From Musa acuminata AAA Group (Eukaryota; Streptophyta; Magnoliopsida; Zingiberales; Musaceae), in the NCBI RefSeq assembly GCF_036884655.1, contig NC_088340.1, positions 7,376,001 through 7,440,000 of the forward strand: a stretch of 64,000 nt of DNA, read 5' to 3'. Positions 1 to 12,419 of the stretch are shown piece by piece. The translations under genes and the position numbers were made by a program. Each line of letters starts with the position of its first letter. Position 1 is the first letter of the stretch. The notes below the pieces were generated by a model, which made no database searches, was not told the DNA's origin, and was given only the letters and a program-made list of their open reading frames with translations.

Positions 1-840
1 TTATTTATTTTATTTTAGGAAGGCTATTTTAATTTTATTTTTCTAAACGTATCAAAAGCCTTTAGTTTGGTATATTACTAACCCAATAAGATTTTATAAA
101 TAATTTTAATTAAAATATTATTTTTTATATAAGCCAATAACTATAAATTAGGACATCATCACTTGTTGTTGATATTGTATGTCAAAAGCCTTTAGTGGTA
201 AATAATTAATATGAGAAATATAAAAAAAATAGTTATGCATATTTATTAAGGTGAATTAAAAAAGTCCTCTTTTTTATTTTTTCCATTTAAAAAAATAACA
301 ATATCTTTTGTGTGATACCTAAAATACCCCAATAATTTATCCTTTTATCATTTTTCTTTTTTTCAATAGGATGATCCATAGGGTAAATCAGTCATTGTCA
401 CTACGTTATAATATAAAAAAATTACTATATTACAGTATTTTCCTAGTATTGCTAAAAACAAAAACACAGTGTTACAATATCTTTTATTAGGCTACCATAA
501 TTTTTTGATATTGTCGAAAACATTGTAACAAAATATAAAAAATTACTATAAACACAAAATCTTTATAAAAATTATACAAAAATATTATATTATAATATTT
601 TTATAATAATACTGAAAATTATTTTAATGATGTAAAAGATATTGTAAGTAGAAAAAAGACAAAAATAGGTTTTATTGCATCAAAACTTTAATTCAGGTTT
701 TGGTTTAAAGAATTGATTTCAAATTGAATGCCACGATTTCTCTAAAAATATAAATCATTTATGAGCAACGAACGTTCCGAACCGTTATAAACGAAGCAGA
801 ACCGGACCCGAACCAAGTGCGCGCTCAACCCCCACCCTTG
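1..840. other. AT-rich upstream intergenic DNA
   Basis: No convincing gene is visible. The stretch is very AT-rich, with short repeated and inverted ACAATAT / ATTGTAAC words around 400-620. It becomes GC-richer just before the eIF2 beta promoter. The first 750 bases could hold a decayed element, but no ends can be defined. Confidence 0.5.
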
Positions 841-845
841 GGCCC

Positions 846-851
846 TATAAA
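846..851 (+). promoter_or_regulatory. TATA box of the eIF2 beta gene
   Basis: TATAAA lies in a GC-rich setting about 360 bases before the start codon. A transcript start near 875-880 would give a leader that is spliced at 955/956 (AG|GTGATT donor) and 1199/1200 (GACAG acceptor), six bases before the ATG. A leader intron of this kind is common in plant housekeeping genes. Confidence 0.6.
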
Positions 852-1204
852 GCCGCAGCATCGAGAATCCACAGTGCTCCCAGTTCGTAGATACCCATTG
901 AGCTCGGTGAACGGATTTCATTTTGGCGTCGCGATCTCGGGGGAAAGAAGTCGAGGTGATTCGACCCCTTGTTCATGTGTTCGTTGTTCTTGATGGGGAT
1001 CATGTCCCTGTGGTTTTACCCTAATTTGCCTTGGCCAAAATGAGCTTGGTTTTGGTTGATCTTGTTCCATATTTGGGTTTCCTTACTCTGTTCGTTTCGA
1101 TCTGCCTTGAAGTTTATACTAAATGATATATGTGTCTGATTTGATTGGATTTGGTTTTGTTGATAAGTTTAACTTTGAGGGTTCTGACTTCTGAGACAGA
1201 AAAC

Positions 1205-4200
1205 ATGGCTCAAGAGAATCCAACTGAGATGAAAGAGGAGGTGCCTGAGGTAAGAGCTACTTGTTTGTTCCACCAGTTTCGTTAGTTAGGATTGGACACT
1301 TTGCGAACTTAATCAACTGGATGCTTTTGATCCTTATCAATTTCGTATAATCTACCAATGTCATGGTGTAATAGCCTTTTGGAGTCAACTATCTTTTACT
1401 TGGGATTTTACTACTATATTAGGAGAGTTTCATCAGGTTGATTCTCTGCGTCATAATTAACTATGAGTCTTGTTGTATACCTGATTCATATGGATTGTAA
1501 AAGGAAAGACTTGAATTATGGTGATGATTTGTTTCTTTGTTTAAATTTCAAGTTCAAAATATTTTTGGCCGAATTTTTGTAGCCGGCACCCTTTGATCCA
1601 ACTAAGAAGAAGAAAAAGAAAAAGGTTGTAATTCAAGATCCTGCAGAGGAGGTAGAAAAACTAGCTGAGAAAACTGAAAGTTTAACAGGTATGGATTATT
1701 TTGAATATAGTGCTAGTCCTTTATTGGGCATGTTTGGTTTACGAAGGTCTTGTTGAAAATGGCTTCTACTGTCTCACATTGATATGTTGATGCAGTTGGT
1801 GATATAGGTGAACCTAGTTTTGTTGGCATGAAGAAGAAGAAGAAGAAACCGGTCAGCATAAATGCAGTAGCTGGTGTTCAGCATTTTTTTCAAGCTTTTG
1901 TGGATATTTTATTGCACATTCATATTCGTTTTTTTGTTGTATTTCTAATTTAGGTGGAAACTAACTTTTTAAATGACAACAATGGAGATTCTGGAGAAGA
2001 TCCCAATGGTAGGACGTCCAGTATATAATTTACATGTTCTATGTTGGGTCCTTTGAGAAAAGATCAGGAGAGTTCAAAGCAACATCCTATATATCTAGCA
2101 ATTCATAAGTTATCTCACCACTTATTGATAAACATGTTATTATCATTTTCATCGTCACTCAGGTGACCAGATTGGAGAGGATGACGAAGGAGAGGGCATT
2201 GTGTTAGGAGTTGTTCGATACCCATGGGCAGGAACAGATCGTGATTATAAGTATGAAGAGGTGTGCGAATTTGTTTTCTTGTAAATTATCTTGCTATTTT
2301 GTGGTTTGGTCAATGAATTTATTGGCTGTGATATTGTGCATTGTTTCTTTCGCTTTATGTTATCTTTATATTCTGTTTCATTCATTCTTTAATTCCTGCT
2401 GAACCTTAGCAATGAACTATTTGTGGTTTATGTTATAGTTCATTGAATGTCAACTAAATTGAAAGGGTGTTTCAGTTTTCTAAGCTGCAAGGTTGTGGAC
2501 CAAAATTAAACTTATATAGACAGACATATTTGGAACTTCTGAGGAATGAATTACTGAGATTTAGCAGTTAGAGTATCTGGAGCATATCAAGTAATATTGT
2601 TTAGTTTTTGGGATAAGTTGGTTTTTGAATAAACAATATTGGCCTACAAGTTACATAAAATACAAAAGAGTGTAGGTGTTTGGAATGTGCATGGCAAAAT
2701 TGTGCATGCCAGTGGATATTGGTGCTTAATCACTTTGGCATGCACCAATACAGATGCATGTATTGGCATGAAAGGTACCTAGGTGTACCTGGGGTATTTT
2801 TCACATGCAGACTGCTAATCGTACTGCTGATGCTCCTTTTTTGAAATTTTAAGGAGAGCACAAATTAACCTCATAAACTCTAAACAACTCTATATTGAGA
2901 TAATAACTAAATTGAAGTTTTGTAACATGCTTGGATCATTTAATATATCATGTGGTACTTCTGGATTGGTGAAGTTATGAAAAATGATGTGAATTGTCCA
3001 GAGTTACTTCATGGGTAGATCTTAGAAGAGGTCCCATGTCTTTGTTTAGTGAAATCCTCATTAGCCTTTGGCATTTATTATGGAATACATCGAGCACATG
3101 GCATATTTCTACTAATAAAAGGTTCTGAATAGGGGATAAGATTTATAACATGACCCAGATTTAGCATGCATGCCTAAAATGTGAGGAAATCATGAGCAAG
3201 TACTGAATATCGAATTGCAATTGCTCTCCCTTGATCTATGAAACAACTAAATAAAAAAGACAAACGTTTCGTTTTTATTAAGTAATGATGAAGCCTTAGA
3301 TGCCATCAAATAGAACAGTGATGCCTGTGAATATTCTTTCCTTGCTTGCATGAGTGATATTTATGACGGGCCTCTTGTTAACCAAAAACCAACAAACAAG
3401 CATACATGTGGCATGAGCCTTTTGTATTTATATCATTATATCTTAAGCGATGATTGCACATATAAGTCTTGTTTCTGGTGTTAGCCAGTACGTTTTCAAG
3501 CCAGTCAAGCTCACTGGTTCACAAAACAGTGGTATCAGCAAATCATTGTTAATATGCTGCTTGATACACCAGCACATTTTACCTTTACCCTGCACATTAT
3601 TGGGCCCCCACCTCCCCCTCGCTTTTTAAAATTACTTGTGTTGCAATAATAGCTGGCAGGCTGACCATCTCGCATGGATTACCGTAAGTTGTCAGTGGCC
3701 AACAACAATAGCACCATTATACAAAATTTTGGGTACATAATTCACTCATATCTTACCTAACTCCTACAAGATCTCTTCTCTCTCTCTCTCTCTCTCTCTC
3801 CATCTCTATTCTGTTGGTGGATGAGTTTATGTTGGTACACATGAGTACTAACTATTGACCCATATGGCATGCAGCACAGAGTAACAACCAACGGACGTGC
3901 ATCTAGGCCATGGAATGTGAAGCATTCTGGTTCTAGCCTTGCGTATTTAGGGTCTAATTATATGTGGTCAAAATAACTATGGCCTTGTAAAATCAAATCT
4001 CTCTGCAGCACCATAGGTTGCTTTTGCTAGCACTTTTACTGTACCAGTTGGTCCTGGGCGATATGACATCCAGAGTGGCCAAGCCATGCTGAGCTGGTCA
4101 TATCATATAAGCCTCATAGTAGGACACCATTTCTGTGGTACTTAATCTTGTGTTAACATGTTCTTTGTGGGGGAAGATCACTTTTGTATAGCCATGTAGC

Positions 4201-6789
4201 TTTTGTTATTGATTTTATATCTCTGTTCTTATGCTAGCTGGTTCCTGGAGGATGTTGTGATTTCCTACAGTCAGTGTCTGCAATGCTTGTCTATACTAGT
4301 GTATTGCATGATTTTTCAACTCAATGAATGTTTTGCATGCAAAAGAATCATTATTTTCTTGGCCACCGGAAGGCTGATACCACATCATTGATCATGCAGC
4401 TGCTGGGTAGGGTTTTCAATATATTACATGAGAATAATCCAGATCTTGCTGGAGATAGGCGCAGGACTGTGATGAGGACTCCGAAAGTTCTCAGAGAAGG
4501 AACTAAGAAGACTGTTTTTGTGAATTTTATGGATCTCTGCAAAATGTATTATGCTAAACCCTTTTATGATGCTGATTTGATAAGTAATTTTTTATTAAAA
4601 ATGTATTCTGTTTACCTAAATAATTTGGTTGTGCTTAATTTGTTACTCAAGATATTTGTGGTGAACAGTGGAAGATGATTTATTCCTCTTTTAATAATGA
4701 AACTAATCAACATCCATAGTTTGGTCAGACTGAACATATAATGACTTTTTTTCTTTGATTGCTGTATTGGTTATTAATGGCCTAGTATAGATCAGTTTAT
4801 CTTATTTGATCATGGTATTTTACTTTATGCATGTTAAGGATGGTCACTTTAGTTACAATAGTTTGATCATTTATGTGGTCCCTAATTTAACCTCTGATCA
4901 TGTAAGGATGGGATACCTAAAAAACCTTATTAAAAGTTATAAATAAAAATTTAAATACTCTTAGTTTAGATAAAAATATTATTATTTTTACTTAGTTCAA
5001 TGGCGGCCACAAAAGATTCATGTAGCAGACCCTAGATAGTTGAGAGTTTACGACTTTGTTGTTCTTGTATCATGATATTCTACTTTATGAGTGTTAGGAA
5101 TGATCACTTTCGTTACAATAGTTTGAGCAGTTATGCTGTCCCTATTTTTGCATCTGATAAATTTTATTTATGAGATTCACAGTTTTGAAATGAGAATGAG
5201 CCTGTAAATGCATTATAATGTCCACAACCATTGAATGATTTTGGTTGTAATTTTGAGAAAAAAATTGTTAAATGTGCTTATCTTTAAGAGGTTTTTTATC
5301 CACAGGATGCATAGGCAACCAGAGCATGTGATGAATTTCTTGCTTGCTGAAATGGGAACAAGTGGATCCCTTGATGGACAGCAGAGATTGGTGGTTAAAG
5401 GAAGATTTACTCCAGATAATTTTGCGGGTATCATAAGAAGATATGTCAGTGAGTATATTAGAATAGTTAAAGGGAGATTGGCTCCATGCAGTTTAGTTCA
5501 CATTTGCCTATTGGTTCTGAAAGTAGAATATTACTTGATCGCTCAGAATATATATCCTTAAGAATTCTCACAACAAGCTAGTATATTATTATGTTTTTTA
5601 TAGATCACCTCATTTCCGCCTTTTCTTGCAGATGAATATGTTACATGTAATGGTTGCAAAAGTCCAGACACAATCCTTTCCAAGGAAAATCGGTTGTTCT
5701 TTCTTCGATGTGAAAAGGTGAATGCATATAGCCCATCTTTTGTTCTTCAAATAAATTGCATACATATTTACTGTAGAGATGGATGCTTACATGGGCTGCT
5801 TTTGTGTTTGGCAAGGCCTATGATGATCAGCCAATATAATGCCTACATTGTTTGATTATTTTGTGTGATAAGAATCTTTTGTTGTTCTGAGGCCTTAATC
5901 ATTACACATTATTAGATGATCGTGTTGGTTTTCTGTTGTTGCAAGCAGTGTCAGGCTTTGTCATACTTGTTTTCTGATAACATTGTCATCCCTAATATGA
6001 CTCTATGTTGTATTAGAGCTATCGTGGTAAAAATTGTCACAGCCACTGCTTCATACGAAGAAAAAAAATTAAAAAAAGTTTTTGGATTTCTGTTCTTCTA
6101 TCATTTATCCTTAAATATTTGTGTTTTCTGCTAATTGAAGCCCCATAATGATGCAATCTTGGTTACCTAAGTTATCACAACTATATGCCTGCCTTTAATG
6201 AGTTGCATAAGTTTTGCCCACATATTTTTATTTTTTTTCTTTTTTTGTTGTTATCATAATAATCTGTGAACCTCTGAGGCATTTAGCACAGACTTGCAGT
6301 GGTTTTTCTCCTTATGATTTTATGGATGTTAACCAAAAGGTTGTCTGGTGGGCACATCACACTGTTTAGTTTCTATTTTTTTGTCGAGTCAGTGGCAGAT
6401 GTTGGTGTTTTCATTGATAATCATTCTTCTGCAAATTGTGACAGGATGATAATTTTTGCCATTGATCTATGTCTCGTTTGCCTTGTAATATTCACTGAGT
6501 TTTCTTGTTCGGTTTGTCTGGTTTATCGTATTTGCAGTGTGGTTCTTCATGTTCGGTCGCTCCTATCAAAGCTGGTTTCGTCGCACGCGTTGGCCGCCGT
6601 AAAGCTGGCTCATATTCTGGATATTCTCCTCTTCGTAACTGCTACTCTTCAACCATGTACAGGAAGAATGTGTTTTGTTGTTCATTAGCTTGCAGTTTTA
6701 CCCGTCTCATTTGTTTTCTGCACTTAATTAGCTTCAATGTTTTATTTGCCTGTGCCGGCTATATTACTGATGCTTATGGTGGAAAGTAA
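1205..6789 (+). CDS. EIF2B (eIF2 beta; locus naming varies): Translation initiation factor eIF2 subunit beta
   Basis: Beta subunit of eIF2, the GTP-dependent factor that brings initiator Met-tRNA to the 40S ribosome; it contacts eIF5 and eIF2B through lysine blocks. Exons: 1205-1249, 1583-1688, 1796-1851, 1954-2008, 2163-2260, 4400-4545, 5306-5448, 5632-5717, 6538-6789. All introns are GT-AG and the frame stays open for 328 residues. Two lysine runs lie in exons 2 and 3 (7 and 6 Lys). The conserved core ([51 protein letters not shown]) is followed by a C4 zinc finger (CNGC and CEKC, split across exons 8 and 9) and the usual end [10 protein letters not shown] at about residue 269. Plant eIF2 beta normally ends about there; here the frame runs about 59 residues further without a stop. 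The extension may be real, or an undetected splice may remove it. Confidence 0.93.
2261..4399 (+). other. Long intron 5 of eIF2 beta
   Basis: This 2.1-kb intron has a GAG|GTGTGC donor and a CATGCAG acceptor. It contains a (TC)n microsatellite at about 3777-3800 and several ATGGCATG / GCATGCA words near 2690-2780. No open reading frame with family similarity and no clear transposon ends are seen. Confidence 0.6.
3777..3800. repeat. (TC)n microsatellite
   Basis: About twelve TC dinucleotides in a row inside the long eIF2 beta intron. This is a simple sequence repeat and likely length-polymorphic. Confidence 0.9.
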
Positions 6790-7841
6790 AATCATGTTCA
6801 GGTTGTAGACAATTCATTATCATGGGAGTCTGTTGTTTAGGAATGATGTTTCCTCCAAATAATCAAATATATGTTTGACCTCCAAATCATTTCTCCAGTT
6901 TATTTTCTGACCTGCATATGTATTTATTGCTCATTCTTGTAGCCAAATTTTGTCTCTGGTTGATGGATGGATGGTTTGCATAGATCACTATAACCAGTTG
7001 ATTAAGATTTATTCTTTTATTAATTGAAGCTTGCAAGAAGGTTCAGAGTGAGTCTTGTAATGATTTCAGAGATATAACTCATTTTTTTGCGAATATGGTT
7101 ATTATCTTGCAATCGAAATCTACAGCTGAGAATAATGTTTCATAAGTTATTTGATACGTTTGTTCTTTTCCATTACAAACAAACAAAGGTGATTACTTTG
7201 TGTTGGCATGCATGGTAAGCTTCCTTCAATCAAGAACTGAGGCCCCTACGTTAAGGCTGATTGTAACTTTGTTTTGGCAACGTGGCTTGACGTGAAGGCA
7301 TCAACATCCATGGGCCCTGCTCTCGAACTAACCCACGATCCTAGTGGATGCTATCCGAAGTCTATTTGAAGCATCGTCCCCTGATGGGAGCCAATATATC
7401 GCAAGTCTACAAGTAGATTGAACCTTTTAAGTCTTAATCACAATTAATATTTGTAATATCCAAAGATCATATTAGAAGCAATAACCTAATGCGTGAGACT
7501 CCATGGATATTTAAATCACTGATATTTTATAGTTTGAAGTGATTTAAATCACATAATATGTGAATGATACTAATTTTCTAAGGGATAATGTGATATTATA
7601 CTAAAATTTCTAGAGACGAACATGATATCAAAGACCAAAACTTGGAAGGCACCTGACTCCAACTCTTACCTTCTTGTAAGCTACATCTTCCCCGTGCATA
7701 ACCGTGACCTGAGCTTTCCTTTTACTTGAACCTTCTTATATGTTGGCTAGCTTTGTCCCCACTTGACAAGATACGAGTGCGCGAGGTTACAAGCATTTGC
7801 TTCCTTCGAAGCTAAGATGAGAAGCATCTCTCTCCTTGGCA
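6790..7841. other. eIF2 beta 3' region and mannanase upstream region
   Basis: No gene recognised. The first few hundred bases are probably the eIF2 beta 3' UTR or a remnant of a spliced tail. The rest is the AT-rich upstream region of the mannanase gene. Confidence 0.5.
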
Positions 7842-7848
7842 TATATAA
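7842..7848 (+). promoter_or_regulatory. TATA box of the mannanase gene
   Basis: TATATAA lies 51 bases before the chosen ATG at 7899, leaving a short leader. An earlier ATG at 7881 opens only a three-codon frame (M-N-E-stop), so the ATG in the good CCATGG context is preferred. Confidence 0.6.
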
Positions 7849-7898
7849 GAACACTGACTCCAAAGAAGAGAGCTTGTGGGATGAACGAATAGAATACC

Positions 7899-10531
7899 AT
7901 GGCCATGAACAAGGAGAAGAACACCATCACAACTTCTCTCTCCCTGCTCCGCCAATGCTTCCTTCTGCTCACAATCTTCTTGGCGGTCAATGGGAGAACC
8001 AACGCAGCGTTACCTGGTCAGACCGAACAAGACCATAACGGAAGGTAGATAGTCTCTTGTTTCCTTGTTCAACCAGAATTCTCAGCGTTAATGCTTCTGC
8101 TTTCGTTTGAGAATGCTTAAGGGTACATGACTTGGATGGAGTGGGGGATGAGTGGGGCGTGGTGGAGAGGAAAGGGAACCAATTTGTGGTCGGAGGCCAA
8201 CCTTTCTACTTCAATGGCTTCAACACCTACTGGTTGTTGATGCTCGCCGTCGACAAGTCGACGAGAGGGAAGGTGAGTGACGTGTTCCGGCAGGCTTCAT
8301 CGATTGGTCTCACGGTCTGCAGGACCTGGGCATTCAACGATGGAGGATGGAGAGCCCTGCAAAAGTCTCCTTCGGTTTACGATGAGGATGTCTTCAAGGT
8401 AATCTTGGCGTCTATCACCCGTAAGCATAAAGTCTATACTTATGCTATATCTAAAATGTAAAAATAATTTAAATGTCATGATTGAAATAAAAAATATATA
8501 GATCTAATTACGATGCGTACCTTTTGATATCATCTCTTCAGAGATCTCGGTTGATCTGCTAAGCATCGTCTTTAATCCAAGATTGTTGCACGCAGCCAGC
8601 CATCAGCCACCGATCCAAAATTGCAAGCACCGTCACCGTCTGCAAGGAGTGCAAGGAGGAGTAGATCCTTTCTCCTATCTTCCTATCCTTTCATAGGCGA
8701 GAGCAGAGGGTCTACGATGAGATCTCAGGAGATTTCCTTCCGAGGAATCGTTCCGTAGATTTAATGTATTGGCTAAAATATCTAAACGGAACCCAATTAG
8801 TTATTCTATTATATATTTTATTTAATTATAAAATACCCACATATTCTAACACCACCTGCATACTAAGAACTCAATGGCAACTAAGAATGTGAAGACTTCT
8901 CAGTGAGATAATGCTATTTGACACCATATCATATGATGTGGATTCCAATTATCACAAGTCCAACCTACCATCTGCCTAAATTATTTACATATGCTGTAGT
9001 TTTATCTGTATTGTAATAATAAAAAAAAAGAAAATCTATTTTGACGAAAAAAATAAAATGATAAATAAAAAAATATTAAGTACCATAAAAAAAAGGGGCA
9101 ATAAATTGCAAATATAATTTTCATCATGTTTTATATTCATGGTATGTAAATTGCCTAAGCTGGAAACCAAGACAGCATCATGTTCATCAGAATCATTTGC
9201 ATGATGAATTTTTTCCCTCTCCTTTTCTGCAAATTTATTAGGGGATTTCTAATTTGTATATGTGATCACTGGCCATTAATGATCCTTTGTGAAAACAATT
9301 TTCTTGTAGGCATTCGATTTTGTGCTGAGTGAAGCCAAGAAATATAAGATCAGGCTTGTGCTTCCCTTAGTCAACAACTGGGAATCGTACGGAGGAAAAG
9401 CTCAATACGTGAGATGGGGAAACGCCTCTGGGTTGAATCTGACTTCAGATGATGACTTCTTCTCCGACCCAACGGTCAAAGGCTACTACAAAGCTCATGT
9501 CAAGGTCGGCACCTTCCTTTCCTCCTCGTCTCCCATGCACCGTTCCTGATGGTGCAGTGCAGATGACCAAGCACTGTCCCCCCCTGATGCAGGTGCTTCT
9601 CAACAGAGCGAACACCTTCACCAACATCACGTACAAAGACGACCCGACCATCTTCGCATGGGAGTTGATGAACGAGCCTCGATGCCCCTCCGACCCATCT
9701 GGAGATAAGCTGCAGGTGAAGCGCTGCTCTTCTTCTTGCTGCCATGCACGTAACCACTGCTTGCATGGGGCTTACTTATATCCAGCTCTCCTCGTGCACC
9801 TGTAGGAGTGGATTCAAGAGATGGCGTTTCACGTGAAGTCGATCGATTCGGTGCACCTATTGGGAACAGGAACAGAAGGCTTCTACGGTCCCCCCTCTCA
9901 TGAGAGATTGCAGCTTAACCCTAACGCTGTTGCAGGCCAAGTAGGAACTGACTTCATCAGGAACCACAAGGCTCTGGGCATCGACTACGCCTCGGCCCAT
10001 CTCTACCCGGATGCCTGGTGAGCCTCCCTCGCTGTGGATTTCGATCGCTGCAAGTGAATCGATTAATCCGGTTGGTGGCCTCATTGAAGGTTGCCGAAAT
10101 CGGGGTCGAACGACTACTCCCAGTTCGCGACGACTTGGATCCAAGGCCACACCGACGACGCGGACGCCGCGCTTCGGATGCCGGTGGTGTTCGGGGAGTT
10201 CGGCGTGTCGTCGTCGAAGGCCGGCAGGTCGAACTCGACGCAGAGGAACACGTTCATCACCGCCGTGTACGCGGCGATGCTGAACTCGACGAAGAGGGGA
10301 GGGAGCGGCGGCGGGTGCCTGCTGTGGCAGGTGTTCCCGGAGGGGACGGAGTACATGGACGACGGCTACGCCGTAGTGCTGACCAAGGCGCCCAACACAT
10401 CCAACATCCTCGCGCTGCAGTCCAAGAGAATGCAGATCTTTAACTCCAGGTGTTCTTGGAGGTGCCACTGGAGCTGCAAGAAGAAGAACCGTACAGATCA
10501 TGACGCTCGCCTTCCCCGTGACGAACTCTGA
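7899..10531 (+). CDS. MAN: Mannan endo-1,4-beta-mannosidase (GH5 subfamily 7)
   Basis: Secreted endo-beta-mannanase that cuts beta-1,4 bonds in cell-wall mannans and galactomannans, as in seed germination and wall loosening. Exons: 7899-8044, 8122-8398, 9310-9504, 9593-9715, 9806-10017, 10090-10531; all borders are GT-AG and the protein is 464 residues, a normal family length. A hydrophobic signal segment (about residues 14-36, [15 protein letters not shown]) precedes the mature domain. Family signatures are [27 protein letters not shown] with the acid/base Glu at about 234, and VVFGEFG with the nucleophile Glu at about 354. Both catalytic Glu are present, so the enzyme should be active. Exons 5-6 are GC-rich, as is common in monocots. 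The tail ends in a basic Cys-containing stretch and the tetrapeptide RDEL, which matches an ER-retrieval signal and is surprising for a wall enzyme. Confidence 0.93.
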
Positions 10532-12088
10532 TGAGACCTCACATCTCGTATTGGCTCTACTGGAAGGAAGCATAGCGTGTGACATATGATGGGGTTGACA
10601 AGGAAAAATCAAGTAAAATAATACTAATTATGATTGCCATCAATTTAAAATATTTAAATTTTGATCAAAAGACCCTCAATAATTATAATTAGTAAAATAT
10701 TACTAATTATAATTTTTTTTGATCAAAATACCCTCAATAAAATTATAAGGAGATAATAATTCTATTTTTGATCAAAATACCCTCAATATGACAATGACTA
10801 TTTATTATTGGCATAACTAATATATAACTATTCACAATATATCGATCGATATTTACTAATTCAAACATGAATTGATACATATATCATAATTTGCTTATGC
10901 GAAAATATTGTTATTTATTATCAACCTTCTCGTTGTTCGTCAATCTTTTTTTAGTATAACTTTCTTCTTTTACTTTGTCTTTCTTTATTGCCTTTTTCTA
11001 TTCTTTCTTGTTTTGTTCTTTCTCCTCCTTTTATCTTTTATTTTTTTATTTTCTATTTAAAATATATCGAAATCGTATCGAACCAACTATAGAACCGACA
11101 TGGATTCGATACTATGAAGTCGCATTCCTTCGTTTGTGGAATGCTTTTATGTAAACCAAATGGTGGTAAAATCTGGTGTCACTTTCTTTTTCTGTTCACA
11201 GCGAGATGATGCAGCAGTGATGTTTGTCAGCTGTTCCTCATGTAAGACGAGAGCGAGTGGACTCTCCATTCATGTTCTTCTCCTCCTCGCATGCCACAAA
11301 AGTCCACCATGAACTGTTTGTCAAACGCAGGATGACCGAACCAGCCAAAAGCTACCTCAGCAGCATCGTCTGAGCCGATGCTTGGTTTGGTTGGGGAGGT
11401 GTTTTCGAGATGTATCAGTCTGTCACAAAAGAGATCCATCACTGAATGGGTGTTCGATCAATCGGGGAGTTGGTCAAACTGTTCTATCAATCCTGGATTC
11501 ACGGATGAAGTCTATCCATCCATCCATTGCCTCTTCCAAGTCACTACTAGCTTTGCCTACAAGACTGTAATTACTGTCTTGTCCTTGCTTTATCACTGCA
11601 GTTTATCTTTGATGATGTATGTATGGCTTTATGCTTTTTGAGTAAAATATTTTCCTTTTAGGTTTTTCAAAATTGCTAAAACACCACTCACTACAATATT
11701 TTTGTTTTAAAAATACTATGATATAAAAAATATTATATAGTATTTTTAAAATAAAATACTATGTACGATTTTTTAAAAAATATTATATAATATTTTTAAA
11801 AGATTATATAGTATTTTATGGATAAAAATCAACTCACAAAACATTGCAAATAGTTGATGGAAAAAAATTTTGGAATTGAGCGAAAAAAATGATAGTTTTT
11901 TTAAGAGATATTTTTGAAATATTAGAAATAAGAGGTGATGGTTTAAAAATAAAAAAAAGGGATATCATATGAGAAAAAACTAAAAAAATATTTTTCCGGA
12001 CAATCGCTCTCTTCAATTTGGGACTCTATAGTCATTTCTGCTAATGGTGGGGCGATTACGGGTAATCAACACGGTCGACCGCGTACGG
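10532..12088. other. Mannanase 3' region and AT-rich intergenic DNA
   Basis: No gene recognised. Three spaced copies of a word containing TTGATCAAAATACCCTC (one with G for T) occur at about 10658-10790. AT-rich repeats of the form AATATTATATAGTATTTT occur at about 11690-11820. The sequence turns GC-rich after about 12050, towards the NET4 promoter. Confidence 0.5.
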
Positions 12089-12096
12089 TGACGTCA
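12089..12096. promoter_or_regulatory. TGACGTCA palindrome (bZIP/TGA-type site)
   Basis: A perfect 8-bp TGACGTCA lies in the GC-rich block upstream of the NET4 leader. This is the classic binding core of plant TGA-class and related bZIP factors. Its use here is inferred only from sequence and position. Confidence 0.45.
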
Positions 12097-12419
12097 TCCG
12101 TATGGGTTTCCCGCTCCTTACGACGTTTTGAATTATATCCCGCGCCCTCTTCGCCGGGAACGGATGCCACATGAGGGCCCCACGCGGCCCGCCTATTGCG
12201 TAATTACTACGACCACCTATTTGCCAACCCATCGCCCTGACGCGGTTCGGAAGTAAAATCTTCAAGTACCCCCTATCTGATGAGCGCCACCTGTACCTTT
12301 ATTTGATCTCTGCCGTTCATTCAGCGAACAGGGCCGATAATCGCAGACCGACCCGTCTTTTGAGATGATCAGGACCGTGGAAGACAAGGGCAGTTTCGTC
12401 ATTTAGGACGCTAATTATC

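Noticed and set aside
9857..10612. 251-codon reverse-strand open frame
   Set aside because: Antisense shadow of the GC-rich mannanase exons 5-6, with Arg/Pro-biased composition and no family motif.
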